A stretch of 57,012 bases of DNA from contig CAYFLR010000037.1 in NCBI GenBank assembly GCA_964343805.1, forward strand, positions 1 through 57,012, given 5' to 3'. The translations under genes and the position numbers were made by a program. This document shows positions 45,868-54,954 of the stretch, in pieces (position 1 is the first letter of the stretch; every line of letters starts with the position of its first letter). The notes under the pieces are model-generated. The model saw nothing but the letters and a program-made list of their open reading frames with translations, had not been told where the DNA came from and searched no databases. The stretch comes from CAYFLR01 sp964343805. Lineage in GTDB: Bacteria > Bdellovibrionota_B > Oligoflexia > CAYFLR01.

Positions 45868-48800
45868 ATGTTCCTAAGAATTGGTTTTTTAATCATCTTT
45901 ATTATTTATTTCGGATGCTCCGAAAAAAAGATGCCCACCGCAAACACCAAAAAGGTGGATCAAGTAGGACCACAATATGTTAAGAAAAAAAATAAAGATA
46001 CAATCATCCTTGATATGAATAATGGCAATGGAGGGGAAGCTGTTGTTAGTAACATTTCAGAGATGGTGATAGATGGAATAACTGAAGTAGCTAGACCTAT
46101 TGCTGTCCTACCCAATGATAAAGACCGCCTTACCCATACCTACAAAACGATAACAGAGCCGCAAAATGGAACCCTGTCAGGCACCGCTCCTGATCTTATT
46201 TACACCTCTAAGAAAGGATTTATAGGTCAAGATCAATTCACAATTGAAAATGCCGATTCCGCAGGAAGAAAAGGCACCCAAAATTTGGTGATTAATGTAA
46301 AAGCGGCCAAATTAAGCATAAAAGGACCCACTCAAATTGAACAAGGGTCATGCTCCACTGCTTTCACCTTTTCAATTCTTAACTCCTCCGATCATCTATG
46401 GCAGCTGGCCTTTGATATAGATTTATCAATACTCGAATCAATGAAAGACATTATTTACTCAGATAAGACCTGTTCCACTAAAATGGAAACCTTTGCAATT
46501 GAATCAGGCAGTGCCAATATGATTTTCTACATCAAACCCGTCACCCAAGGAAATGTCTTTGTTCAAATCAAGAGTGGAGGGCTTGCCAGCAATGAACATG
46601 AATTAAGGGTTTTTGATCCACTGACCCTGACTGCTTCCACCACAAGCGTTTTCTTTAATAAAACTACTACCCTCACTGCTTCCGGCGGGAACCTTCCCTA
46701 TCATTATTCTATTAAAAGCGGAGGGGGCAGCATACATTCAAAAACAGGGATATTTACCGCCCCATCGGCTAAAGGAACTACCGAAGTACAGGTCACAGAT
46801 GGATATAATGCCAAAGTTAGTTTGGAGCTGTATATTAAGGAAAAAGCCGGCCTAGCCTTTGATCAATCTGACTCTCTTAAGTTTGGAGTACTAAGTAATG
46901 GAGCCACTACTGATTTGGATGTCAATATAACCTACTCAGGAGATGTCAATGCTACCAGTATTGCTGGAGCAGCATTAACAGCTCCTTTTTCCTATAAAGG
47001 AGGAACTTATCCCGGAACAGGTGGAACCTGCGGTACCGAAATTTCTGCCGACTGTAAGATTGTACTTACCTTTGCTCCGGCCACCAGTAACGCTTATACC
47101 GATACTCTTTCTCTCACTTTCAATGACGGCATTTCATCCACTACTAGTAGCGTAGGACTCAGTGGATACTCGTCAGTGGGAGTAGAAAAGCTATGGGAAA
47201 GCGGTCATAGTGACCACAGCTGTGTAATTCTCACTGATGGAACAGTAAAATGTTTTGGTAATAACCGATTTGGAGAGTTGGGATTAGGTGCTAAAAGTTA
47301 TATTGGAGTGGATACTACAGATATGGGAAGTGCTTTAGGCACTGTAGACATTGGACTGACCACAACAAACATTGTATCTGGACTTAGGTCTATGTGCGCT
47401 ACTGACGCTGCTGGAGCCCTAAAATGCTGGGGCTCTAATGAGGGTGGTGTTTTAGGTCAGGGAGACACCAATCACCGAGGAGATACCGCCAATGAACTAG
47501 GAGCAAATCTCAGTGCTGTTAACCTGGGAACAGGACTCACGGTTAATTCAGGAAAGGTCTACCTAGGTTGGTCTCATGCCTGTGCTATTCTAAATGATAA
47601 TAAGGTGAAATGCTGGGGTCATAATGGTTTTGGTCAGCTCGGCATAGGTGATAGGTATACTCGAGGAGATGAAGCAAATGAAATGGGTGACAACCTTTCC
47701 TATGCAGATTTGGGAGATGGAAAAACTGCGACGGAACTGGCTTTGGGGCTGTATCATACTTGCGCTCTTTTAAATGATAAAACCGTAAAATGCTGGGGCT
47801 ACAATAATGTTGGGCAACTTGGCCAAGATCATACGAATAATTTGGGAGATGAAACGGGTGAAATGGGAGACAGTTTAGCAACTGTGAGCTTAGGTGCAGA
47901 TGTGGAACAAATTGCAGCTGGAGATAATTTTACCTGTGCCCGCTTAGATGGAAATGTGGTCAAATGTTGGGGAATTAATACTTATGGTCAACTGGGGCAA
48001 GGAAATACCAACACTATAGGTGATGAAACGGGTGAAATGGCGGCATTAACAGCCATCCCCATAAGTAATGTAAGTAAGTTGGCTGTGGGTCGTTTTCATG
48101 CCTGTGTCATAACAACTGATACCAAAGTCAGGTGCTGGGGAAAAAACACCTTTGGTAACCTGGGGCAAGGTAGTACAGATCATTTAGGCGATCAAGTAGA
48201 TGGAAGTGATGTAAATTTTGAGATTACAACTTTATCAGCCATTGACCTGGAAGACGGAAATCATGGTGCCAGTGCCATAAGCAGTGGTGGAGAGCACACC
48301 TGTGTGATCATAGATGATTCAGGTGACACCAACGATGGCAAAGTGAAATGCTGGGGTCAAAATGATAAGGGGCAATTAGGCCATGAAAATAATATTTTAG
48401 CAGGAACTGGAAAAGCGACTGAAACAGCGATGGGAGGCCCTTTACCATTTCTAAATGAGGGTGATGGGGGGACTCAAACAGTCGATGCCATTGCAGCAGG
48501 AGATATTCACACCTGTATTATCCCCAGTGGCACCAATAATATCCAATGCTGGGGTAGTAATAAATATGGTGTTTTAGGGATATCACACTCTCTCATAGGT
48601 GATAACAAGGAAGAACTAGGTGCTAATTTGCCAGCGGTGGATTTAAACCAAGGTGTCAACTCAGTGCTGGCAGTCACCTTAGGATACCAGCACACCTGCG
48701 CGATAATAGATAGTGTAGCGGGAGCAAAATGCTGGGGACAGAACCAAGCCGGTCAATTAGGAATTGGTAGTAAACTCCACAAAGGGAACACAGCCACTCA

Positions 48801-49830
48801 TATGGGAGCGAATTTAAGTGTAACGGACATCAATGCAACTGCCACCACGTTGAGCAGCGGGTCTTATTTTAACTGCGCTCTGATTAATGATGGGACAGTC
48901 AAATGTTGGGGATACAATGGTGATGGTACTAACCTCATTGGTCTTCTTGGAAATGATAAGTATGTTCCTGTCGAAGGAGCCGGAGTAGAATCTATTGGAG
49001 ATGCCGCTCTAGAGATGGGAGGTAATTTAACAGCAGCTGTTAACGTGAGTGGAGTGACAAAGATTAGCTCCGGGCAAAGCCATACCTGTGTTATCTATAC
49101 GGGTGATAAAGTAAAGTGCTGGGGAGACAACTCATCAGGTCAGCTAGGAATTAATGGGGTTGCTGATGCGGGGGGTGCCGATGATATGGCTAGTTTAGTG
49201 GATGCAAAAATTGAAACTGATGATCCTGATGGTCCTGGTGGAGCAGATCCTACTGCTCAAACTGCCTCAGCTATCTGTAGTGGAACTAAACATAACTGCG
49301 TCATTGTAGTTGAGGATGGTTCTGTACGCTGTTGGGGTGACAATACCTATGGACAATTGGGAATACCCATGGTGGACAGTAATACCGATGGTGTGCATGA
49401 CACTTTCGGAGCGGCGCTTGGTGATTCGGCAGATGAAGATATTAACCCCACCAATGCCAAAGTTGAACTCGGATCGGGGACTGTCACTCATATAGCATGT
49501 GGAGGAAATCACTCCTGCGCTGTTTTAGATAATACGACAGTAAAATGCTGGGGACAGGGCACTTTTGGACGCCTTGGTAATGGGAGTACGGCCAATATTG
49601 GCGATAATGAAAATGAAATGGGAGATAATCTCCAAGCAGTGGACCTGGGAACCACTAAAACCATCAGTGAGATCAAAGCAAATCTCTATCATACTTGTGT
49701 CCGCTTTAGTGATAAAACAGTGAAATGCTGGGGCTACAATCGAGCGGGTAACCTAGGAGTCGGGCATGAAAATGACCTAGGAGACGATGCCTCCGAAATG
49801 GGAGAGAATTTACCTTGGTTGGTTTTCTAA
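45868..49830 (+). CDS. Lipoprotein with 14 RCC1-type beta-propeller repeats
   Basis: 1320 residues. The lipobox ends at Cys17 (FIIYFGC). A cadherin-like/Ig-like region (about 60-150) and a GDVNATS-type beta-sandwich (about 330-430) precede about 890 residues of RCC1 repeats of the pattern C[AV]-x-[IL]-x-[DN]-x3-VKCWG-x-N-x2-GQLG. I count 14 of these core motifs between 47215 and 49770, enough for two seven-bladed propellers. Each has a Cys pair about 9-10 residues apart, suggesting a disulfide per blade. Bacterial RCC1-repeat proteins serve as binding scaffolds; the ligand is unknown. It overlaps the convergent EEP gene by 4 bp. Confidence 0.92.
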   Translation: MFLRIGFLIIFIIYFGCSEKKMPTANTKKVDQVGPQYVKKKNKDTIILDMNNGNGGEAVVSNISEMVIDGITEVARPIAVLPNDKDRLTHTYKTITEPQNGTLSGTAPDLIYTSKKGFIGQDQFTIENADSAGRKGTQNLVINVKAAKLSIKGPTQIEQGSCSTAFTFSILNSSDHLWQLAFDIDLSILESMKDIIYSDKTCSTKMETFAIESGSANMIFYIKPVTQGNVFVQIKSGGLASNEHELRVFDPLTLTASTTSVFFNKTTTLTASGGNLPYHYSIKSGGGSIHSKTGIFTAPSAKGTTEVQVTDGYNAKVSLELYIKEKAGLAFDQSDSLKFGVLSNGATTDLDVNITYSGDVNATSIAGAALTAPFSYKGGTYPGTGGTCGTEISADCKIVLTFAPATSNAYTDTLSLTFNDGISSTTSSVGLSGYSSVGVEKLWESGHSDHSCVILTDGTVKCFGNNRFGELGLGAKSYIGVDTTDMGSALGTVDIGLTTTNIVSGLRSMCATDAAGALKCWGSNEGGVLGQGDTNHRGDTANELGANLSAVNLGTGLTVNSGKVYLGWSHACAILNDNKVKCWGHNGFGQLGIGDRYTRGDEANEMGDNLSYADLGDGKTATELALGLYHTCALLNDKTVKCWGYNNVGQLGQDHTNNLGDETGEMGDSLATVSLGADVEQIAAGDNFTCARLDGNVVKCWGINTYGQLGQGNTNTIGDETGEMAALTAIPISNVSKLAVGRFHACVITTDTKVRCWGKNTFGNLGQGSTDHLGDQVDGSDVNFEITTLSAIDLEDGNHGASAISSGGEHTCVIIDDSGDTNDGKVKCWGQNDKGQLGHENNILAGTGKATETAMGGPLPFLNEGDGGTQTVDAIAAGDIHTCIIPSGTNNIQCWGSNKYGVLGISHSLIGDNKEELGANLPAVDLNQGVNSVLAVTLGYQHTCAIIDSVAGAKCWGQNQAGQLGIGSKLHKGNTATHMGANLSVTDINATATTLSSGSYFNCALINDGTVKCWGYNGDGTNLIGLLGNDKYVPVEGAGVESIGDAALEMGGNLTAAVNVSGVTKISSGQSHTCVIYTGDKVKCWGDNSSGQLGINGVADAGGADDMASLVDAKIETDDPDGPGGADPTAQTASAICSGTKHNCVIVVEDGSVRCWGDNTYGQLGIPMVDSNTDGVHDTFGAALGDSADEDINPTNAKVELGSGTVTHIACGGNHSCAVLDNTTVKCWGQGTFGRLGNGSTANIGDNENEMGDNLQAVDLGTTKTISEIKANLYHTCVRFSDKTVKCWGYNRAGNLGVGHENDLGDDASEMGENLPWLVF

Positions 49831-50867
49831 CGGTAGCTGATTTTAGCCACGACCGGAAAATGATCGGAAAAACCTTGGGTCCAGATGAGTTCATCTTCTT
49901 CATTCCAAGTGCAAGAAGAAAAAGGCCGTCCCTTTTCATCGGCAGTCATATCCTGCACCACTTTAAATCCCCCTTTTTCATAGCGAAAAGGACTCTCTTT
50001 CAATAGAAAGCTGGGAGAAAAAATAATCTGATCCAACATACTCCATTTACAAGCAGAGCTTTTATCATAGAAGTAGGAACCGGGTTTGGACTTGGCTAGA
50101 CCTTCCCAAGCAGCGTTATAGAGAATCACCTTGTAGAGATCTTGCTGCTTTCTTACCGTCTCCATATCGTAGGTGGCAAAAAGATAGTCCATCAGAGAAG
50201 AGGAGAAGGGCTCATCGTTAAAGTCACCCATGATCACGATGGATTGATCAAAGGTGAGGCTCTCTGGTAAGTTTTCGCTGCCTTCATTGGCGAGATCGCG
50301 ATAGATATGCCCTTTATGTTGCTTCCAAATATGGGCTTGGAGATTGTCACACACCGCTTGGCGGTATGGAGCAGTATAGTATTTGTTGTAGGGTCTGGCT
50401 TTCAGGTGCCCACAAAAGACGGTGATTTTATCCTTACTTTGGTTAACAATCAGATCCGCTTTAACCACTTCGCCTTTGTCAAAACGTTCAAAGAACTGAA
50501 GATACTTCACCTGCTGAACTCGAAAGAAGGATGAATCATAGATCAATATGGTGTCATTGTAACTGGATTTAAACTCTTTATCTCCCGCAATGTAAAATCG
50601 CTTGGGAAGCAAATTCACAATGTCCCCTGCTACTTGCAGATTTTCAACTTCCGTTAAACCAATTATGGCGGGCACATTTCTTTTGCCATATTCGTTTAAA
50701 ATCTGCTTGATAGCTTTAGCAACTCTTCTTACTTTGGCTTTATATTGTTTTTCCGTCCACCCCTCTTTGGGAGTCATATCTTTGCGCGGTCCTCCCGAAT
50801 CGGGGTGAAACATATTTTCTAAGTTCCAGGTGAGCAGGAGGAGATCTTTGGTTTTCTTTGCTTTCAT
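49827..50867 (-). CDS. Endonuclease/exonuclease/phosphatase (EEP) family protein
   Basis: 346 residues without signal peptide. The EEP core is seen in order: TWNLENMF (metal Asn), GLTEVENL (metal Glu), FCGHLKARP (His), IVIMGDFNDEP (Asp/Asn pair), and SDHFPVVAKI (catalytic Asp-His) near the C-terminus. The fold includes DNases, phosphatases and phosphodiesterases. The substrate here is not apparent, although the layout resembles bacterial nuclease-like members. It is transcribed leftward and convergent with the RCC1 gene. Confidence 0.9.
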   Translation of the reverse strand: MKAKKTKDLLLLTWNLENMFHPDSGGPRKDMTPKEGWTEKQYKAKVRRVAKAIKQILNEYGKRNVPAIIGLTEVENLQVAGDIVNLLPKRFYIAGDKEFKSSYNDTILIYDSSFFRVQQVKYLQFFERFDKGEVVKADLIVNQSKDKITVFCGHLKARPYNKYYTAPYRQAVCDNLQAHIWKQHKGHIYRDLANEGSENLPESLTFDQSIVIMGDFNDEPFSSSLMDYLFATYDMETVRKQQDLYKVILYNAAWEGLAKSKPGSYFYDKSSACKWSMLDQIIFSPSFLLKESPFRYEKGGFKVVQDMTADEKGRPFSSCTWNEEDELIWTQGFSDHFPVVAKISYR

Positions 50868-50927
50868 ATAACTTCCTTATTTAATTATGAGGTGGTTACT
50901 ATCATGGTTCTATGAGGTTTACACTAA

Positions 50928-51161
50928 AAAACCACCCATTCCCTCATATTTATCTCACGGTTCACATTAGCCAATTTTGATTCACTGGCCGCGGAAACCT
51001 ATGCCAAGCTAAGATTTACTCAAAAATCTCAGGGAAAATTAATTGGCAATATGGATATGCTCATAGCTGCCCATGCCATGAGTCTTGATACCGAACTCTT
51101 GACTAATAATAGAAAAGAGTTTTCGCAAATAGATGGGTTAAAACTAGCAAATTGGCTCTAA
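50928..51161 (+). pseudogene. Remnant of a VapC-type PIN-domain toxin
   Basis: The frame from the codon after TAA at 50925-50927 to the TAA at 51159-51161 encodes the C-terminal half of a VapC toxin: FDSLAAETYAKLRF, GKLIGNMDMLIAAHAMSL (acidic metal-site Asp), TELLTNNRKEFSQI and GLKLANWL. The N-terminal PIN strand with the first Asp is missing, and no ATG occurs before the Asn-Met-Asp stretch. No vapB-like antitoxin frame is found upstream, where the EEP gene begins. It fills most of the 354-base spacer 50868-51221. Confidence 0.8.
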
Positions 51162-51221
51162 CTAAACCCGGATCTACATTTTTACCTTTTCAACTCCTAT
51201 TAATATGTTCATAATCATAAA

Positions 51222-53322
51222 ATGAGCGAACTGGAAAAATACCCTCGCCTGCGCAGCGACCTTAAAATATCCAAAATGGTGCAACGAGAAAAAGTAAGCA
51301 CCGTAATAAAAGATCCTATAAAGGACAGCTACTTTCGTTTTGAAAAGGATGAGTGGGAGATCATCTCTCTTTTTGATGGTGAGAAAACCTTCGAAGAGAT
51401 GGTCAAAGCCTACAACGACTCTCATACCACTTCGGAAATTGATTTAGAGACCATCAAAGATTTTAAAGAGTCGCTGGAAGAGATGAATCTGCTGCAAAAA
51501 AGTCAGCAAGAAACCAATGTGATGCTGATGGAAAAGATGAAGGAGATGCGACGAGCTCAGCTCCTTTCTAAAAAAGGCTCCCTCATGTACAAGCGTTTTC
51601 CATTGGTGGATCCGGATAAGATTTTCAATAAAGTATTGCCCCATATTCAATTCTTCTGGACCAAATCCTTTCTCTTTCTCTCTTCGGCTATGATGCTCGG
51701 CTCGGTGATTGTTATTCTTACCAACTGGGCCAAATTTAATACCGGGGTTTACGAACTCTTCTCCTTCAAAGAGATGGATCTGGTAAACCTGGCTTGGCTC
51801 TGGGTGATCATCTATGTAACCATTGGGATTCACGAACTTGGTCACGGTTTAACATGCAAGCAGTATGGAGGGGAGGTGCATGAAATTGGCTTTTTACTCC
51901 TCTTTTTTCAACCCTGCTTGTACTGTAATGTAAACGATGCCTGGCTCTTTGAACAGCGTTGGAAAAAGGTGCTGGTGACCTTGGCCGGGGGGTATATAGA
52001 GTTTTGGATCGGTTCCATATTCACCTTTATATGGGTGCTCACCAACCCCAATACCTTCATAAACGTGATTAGTTTTCAGGTGATGACCATCTGCTCTATA
52101 TCTACCATTGTGTTTAACTTTAATCCCCTGGTGAAGCTGGACGGATACTACCTCTTTTCTGACCTGGTGGAGGTCCCCAACCTCAAAGAAAACTCCGGTA
52201 ACTACATTAAATATCTAGCTGCTCGCTATCTCTTTTTTATGCCGAAAGAGGATTTTCCTGGCACTAAAAGAGAGAAAAAAATCCTCTTCCTCTATGGGGT
52301 GGCTGGAGCTTTCTGGGTATTTGGCTTACTCACCGGACTCTTTATGATGGCTCATAATATGCTGGTGGAATCATTCTATGCCAGTGGGGTGTTGATAAGT
52401 TTTTGGGTAGCATATAAAATATTCGGTAGTCATTTTACAAAAAGTGGAAAGTTTCTTTTATCTTGGTATATGGAGCATATGTCATTTTTTAAAAATCCCA
52501 AAGGGAAAGCCATCGCCATTGGCGTTCTGGTCACCATTTTAGTTATATTATTTATCCCTATTCACTATCAAATTAGANNNNNNNNNNAGAGCCGACTGTG
52601 CACTCGAGACCAGTTCTTCTAAGATACTCCGATCTCCAGCCGAGGCCAAGCTGGTTAACTTTCAAGTTCATGATGGCCAGGTCTTAAAAAAGGGACAAGT
52701 CATAGCAGAGATGAAAAGTCTTCCCCTTTTGTATGATAAAAAAATTGCAGAACATGCTCATGAGAAAGTGAAGCTGCAGCTTCGTAAGCAGCTGTGGGAA
52801 CAAAAGGAAAAAGTTCCGGGGCTCAAAAAAGAGCTTGAAGCCAAAAAACTAGCCCTCAAACAAAAAGAGAAAGAACTAAAATCTCTGCAACTCACCTATG
52901 ACAATTCACTCAATCAACCGGCTATAATCTCATGCAATGATCAACTGAATCTGTTAAACAAGTTCTACAAAAAAGGGGATGAGATCTGCAAAATCTTAGG
53001 GGTTAAAACCCTCTATACCGTGGTGCATGTCAGAGAGCCGGAAGTTCGCTTTGTCAGAGAAAACCAACCGGTGGAATTTAAACTCCACTCTGCCCCTTTC
53101 GCCACCTACCACGGTAAGATTCACAAGATTCGCCAAACCAGTCAAAAAGACCCTAAAAACCCCCGCAACGTGCTTTACGATGCGGAAATACACATAGAAA
53201 ACACCGGTCCTTTAAAACCCGGTATGCTCGGCAAAGCCAAAATTATCGCTGATAAGGTTTTTCTGATCCACTACCTCTGGATCAAAGCTTCAGCTCTTTT
53301 ACGGCTCGACCTATTTTACTAA
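51222..53322 (+). CDS. PqqD-like / peptidase M50 / lipoyl-adaptor fusion protein (10-N gap inside)
   Basis: One gene of about 700 residues, split only by the gap at 52578-52587. Residues 1-90 resemble a PqqD-type winged helix, a RiPP recognition element (FEKDEWEIISLFDG). The M50 (site-2-protease-like) domain has zinc motif HELGHG at 204-209 and the second site near Asp307 (NFNPLVKLDGYYLF), among about seven membrane segments. After the gap comes a HlyD-like part with a biotinyl-lipoyl motif (SPAEAKLVNFQVHDGQVLKKG), a coiled coil and the barrel. Such proteins are annotated as putative peptide zinc metalloproteases. No ribosome site is obvious before 51222. It is followed by the HlyD-type gene after 12 bases. 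Confidence 0.87.
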
Positions 53323-53334
53323 AAGGAGTTCACC

Positions 53335-54051
53335 ATGAAAGCCCTGTGGATCTTAATAGCAACAACCCTCTTTCTACCTGCTGCCCTAAACGCTTATGTG
53401 GTCACCGGCATCTTACAAGGAAAGCAAGAAATCACCATCAAAAGTAAATCCCAGGGACAGATCACCAAGGTCTTTATTAAAGAGGGAGAGTGGGTGAAAG
53501 CAGGGGCAGTTCTCGCACTCATTGACGATGAGCAAGAAAAGATCGAGATGGAGCTCGCCAAAGTTGAGATGGAGACCGCTCGCGGCGATTTAGAAAAAAT
53601 GAAAAAACTCGGTAAATATGTTTCAGCCGAAGAGGTGCTGAACAAGAAAAATGCGTTCCTCAAAAAGGAATCTCTCTACCAATTAAAGGCTTATAACTTT
53701 AAAAACACCCGCATCACCTCCCCCATCAGCGGGCTGGTTACCAAGCAGTTTATAAAGTTTGGTGAAACTATCTCCTCAGGTGACAAATCCTATGAAGTGA
53801 TCCAATTAAAAAAGTTGGTGATCGAATTGGATGTGGATGCGGAATTTGCAGGCAAGTTGAAGAAAGGGCAAAAACTGGGATTCACCAGCAATCTTCACCC
53901 CAAAGAGAAATTTACAGCTGCGGTTAATTATGTGGGTCCGGTCTTAGATAAATCCAGTGGCACGATTCGAGTGAAATTAGAATTACCTAACCCGCAAAAT
54001 AAGAGCGAGTATGTGCTGAAACCAGGGACCTTAGTAGAGGTGCAGATCTAA
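53335..54051 (+). CDS. HlyD/RND-type periplasmic adaptor protein
   Basis: 238 residues with signal peptide (WILIATTLFLPAALNA). The lipoyl half-motifs are GQITKVFIKEGEWVKAGAVL and ITSPISGLVTKQFIKFGE, separated by a helical hairpin (about 65-115). A beta-barrel domain follows (VIELDVDAEFAGKLKKGQK). It is short for an adaptor. GGAG lies before the ATG and the M50 fusion gene ends 12 bases upstream, so they form an operon. It would link an inner-membrane exporter, possibly the M50 fusion itself, to the outer membrane. No RND pump or outer-membrane channel is encoded here. Confidence 0.9.
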   Translation: MKALWILIATTLFLPAALNAYVVTGILQGKQEITIKSKSQGQITKVFIKEGEWVKAGAVLALIDDEQEKIEMELAKVEMETARGDLEKMKKLGKYVSAEEVLNKKNAFLKKESLYQLKAYNFKNTRITSPISGLVTKQFIKFGETISSGDKSYEVIQLKKLVIELDVDAEFAGKLKKGQKLGFTSNLHPKEKFTAAVNYVGPVLDKSSGTIRVKLELPNPQNKSEYVLKPGTLVEVQI

Positions 54052-54901
54052 AAACCAATGGCGCTTCTGATGGAACTTTTAACAGCATCTTTGAAAGCAT
54101 TTTTCAAAGCCTGTTCCATCAAATTGCCATAGTTAAAACTGCCTCCATAAAGCATCTCCACTTGATCATCTGGAATCTCTTGGATCTCTACACCTTTAGG
54201 CTTTTTAAAATACTTGGCAGGTAATGACTTTGGCCCTAGGCGCTGCACAATCATCACCGAGGCCACTTTGCCCTTTCATTATCACCCAAGATCTTAATGG
54301 GAAAGCCTCCTCCCCCTTTGGGTGGACGGCTTTTCTTTTTGTACCTTTTAGAGAGAATTTTAAGTTGATGACGTTCATAGGTTTGGATCAGCTTTAGCTT
54401 GTCACCCTTATACAGCCACATCTTACCTACTAACTCACCATTTTTATAAATCTTATAAATGCGGCAAGGGTATCCATTGATGGTCTCTTTTTTCTTGGTG
54501 TCTTTGATTCTTATCTCGTCATCGCTTTTCTCATATTTACGAGGAGAAGAGAAAAGGTTGGAGTTAATAATATCCAAGGCGCGAAAAGAGATTTGATAAC
54601 CGGCTTTCCTGGTTTTTTTCTTCTCGGTGGAAGTCATAATATACCACACCAGTTCTTTATCATTACGAATGATGGTGGTCATTTTCGCTTTTACTTTTTT
54701 GTTTTTGATATGAACTTCTGATCTCTTACGATCTTTAAGAAAGTAATGCTTTTGAGTGAATTTGATCTTTTTCTTCTTCCCTTCATAGGAATAGCCATAG
54801 CCCTTGACAATCAGCTCATAACCGGGTTTCCCGGCAAACAGCTGAAAAGAAAACAACAGAGTAAGAAGAAGCAAGAGAGCTTTCCCTAGTTGCAAAAACA
54901 T
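54048..54901 (-). CDS. DUF4412/LolA-like secreted protein, split by a one-base frameshift near 54262
   Basis: The ATG at 54901 opens a signal peptide (ALLLLLTLLFSFQLFAG) and a beta-rich domain (NGYPCRIYKIYKNG, MWLYKGDKLKLIQTYE, GGFPIKILGDNERAK). It ends early at a TGA at 54254-54256. The next frame continues with the expected C-terminus (VASVMIVQRLGPKSLPAKYF, then KKPKGVEI). Adding one A in the run GGGCAAAG at about 54262-54266 joins the two into about 284 residues. Family members do continue this way, ending in a Phe-x-x-Pro-x-Gly segment. It may be an envelope protein involved in lipoprotein or outer-membrane handling. It is convergent with the HlyD gene, overlapping by 4 bp. Confidence 0.7.
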
Positions 54902-54954
54902 ATAGACCTCACTAGAATGATATTCATTATTTTAACACTTTTGGTGAATATTTC

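Noticed and set aside
54048..54266. 72-codon frame as a peptide precursor for the PqqD-M50 system
   Set aside because: It begins with GTG inside the DUF4412-like gene and reads as that gene's C-terminus after a one-base shift. It has no leader-core pattern and lies on the opposite strand.
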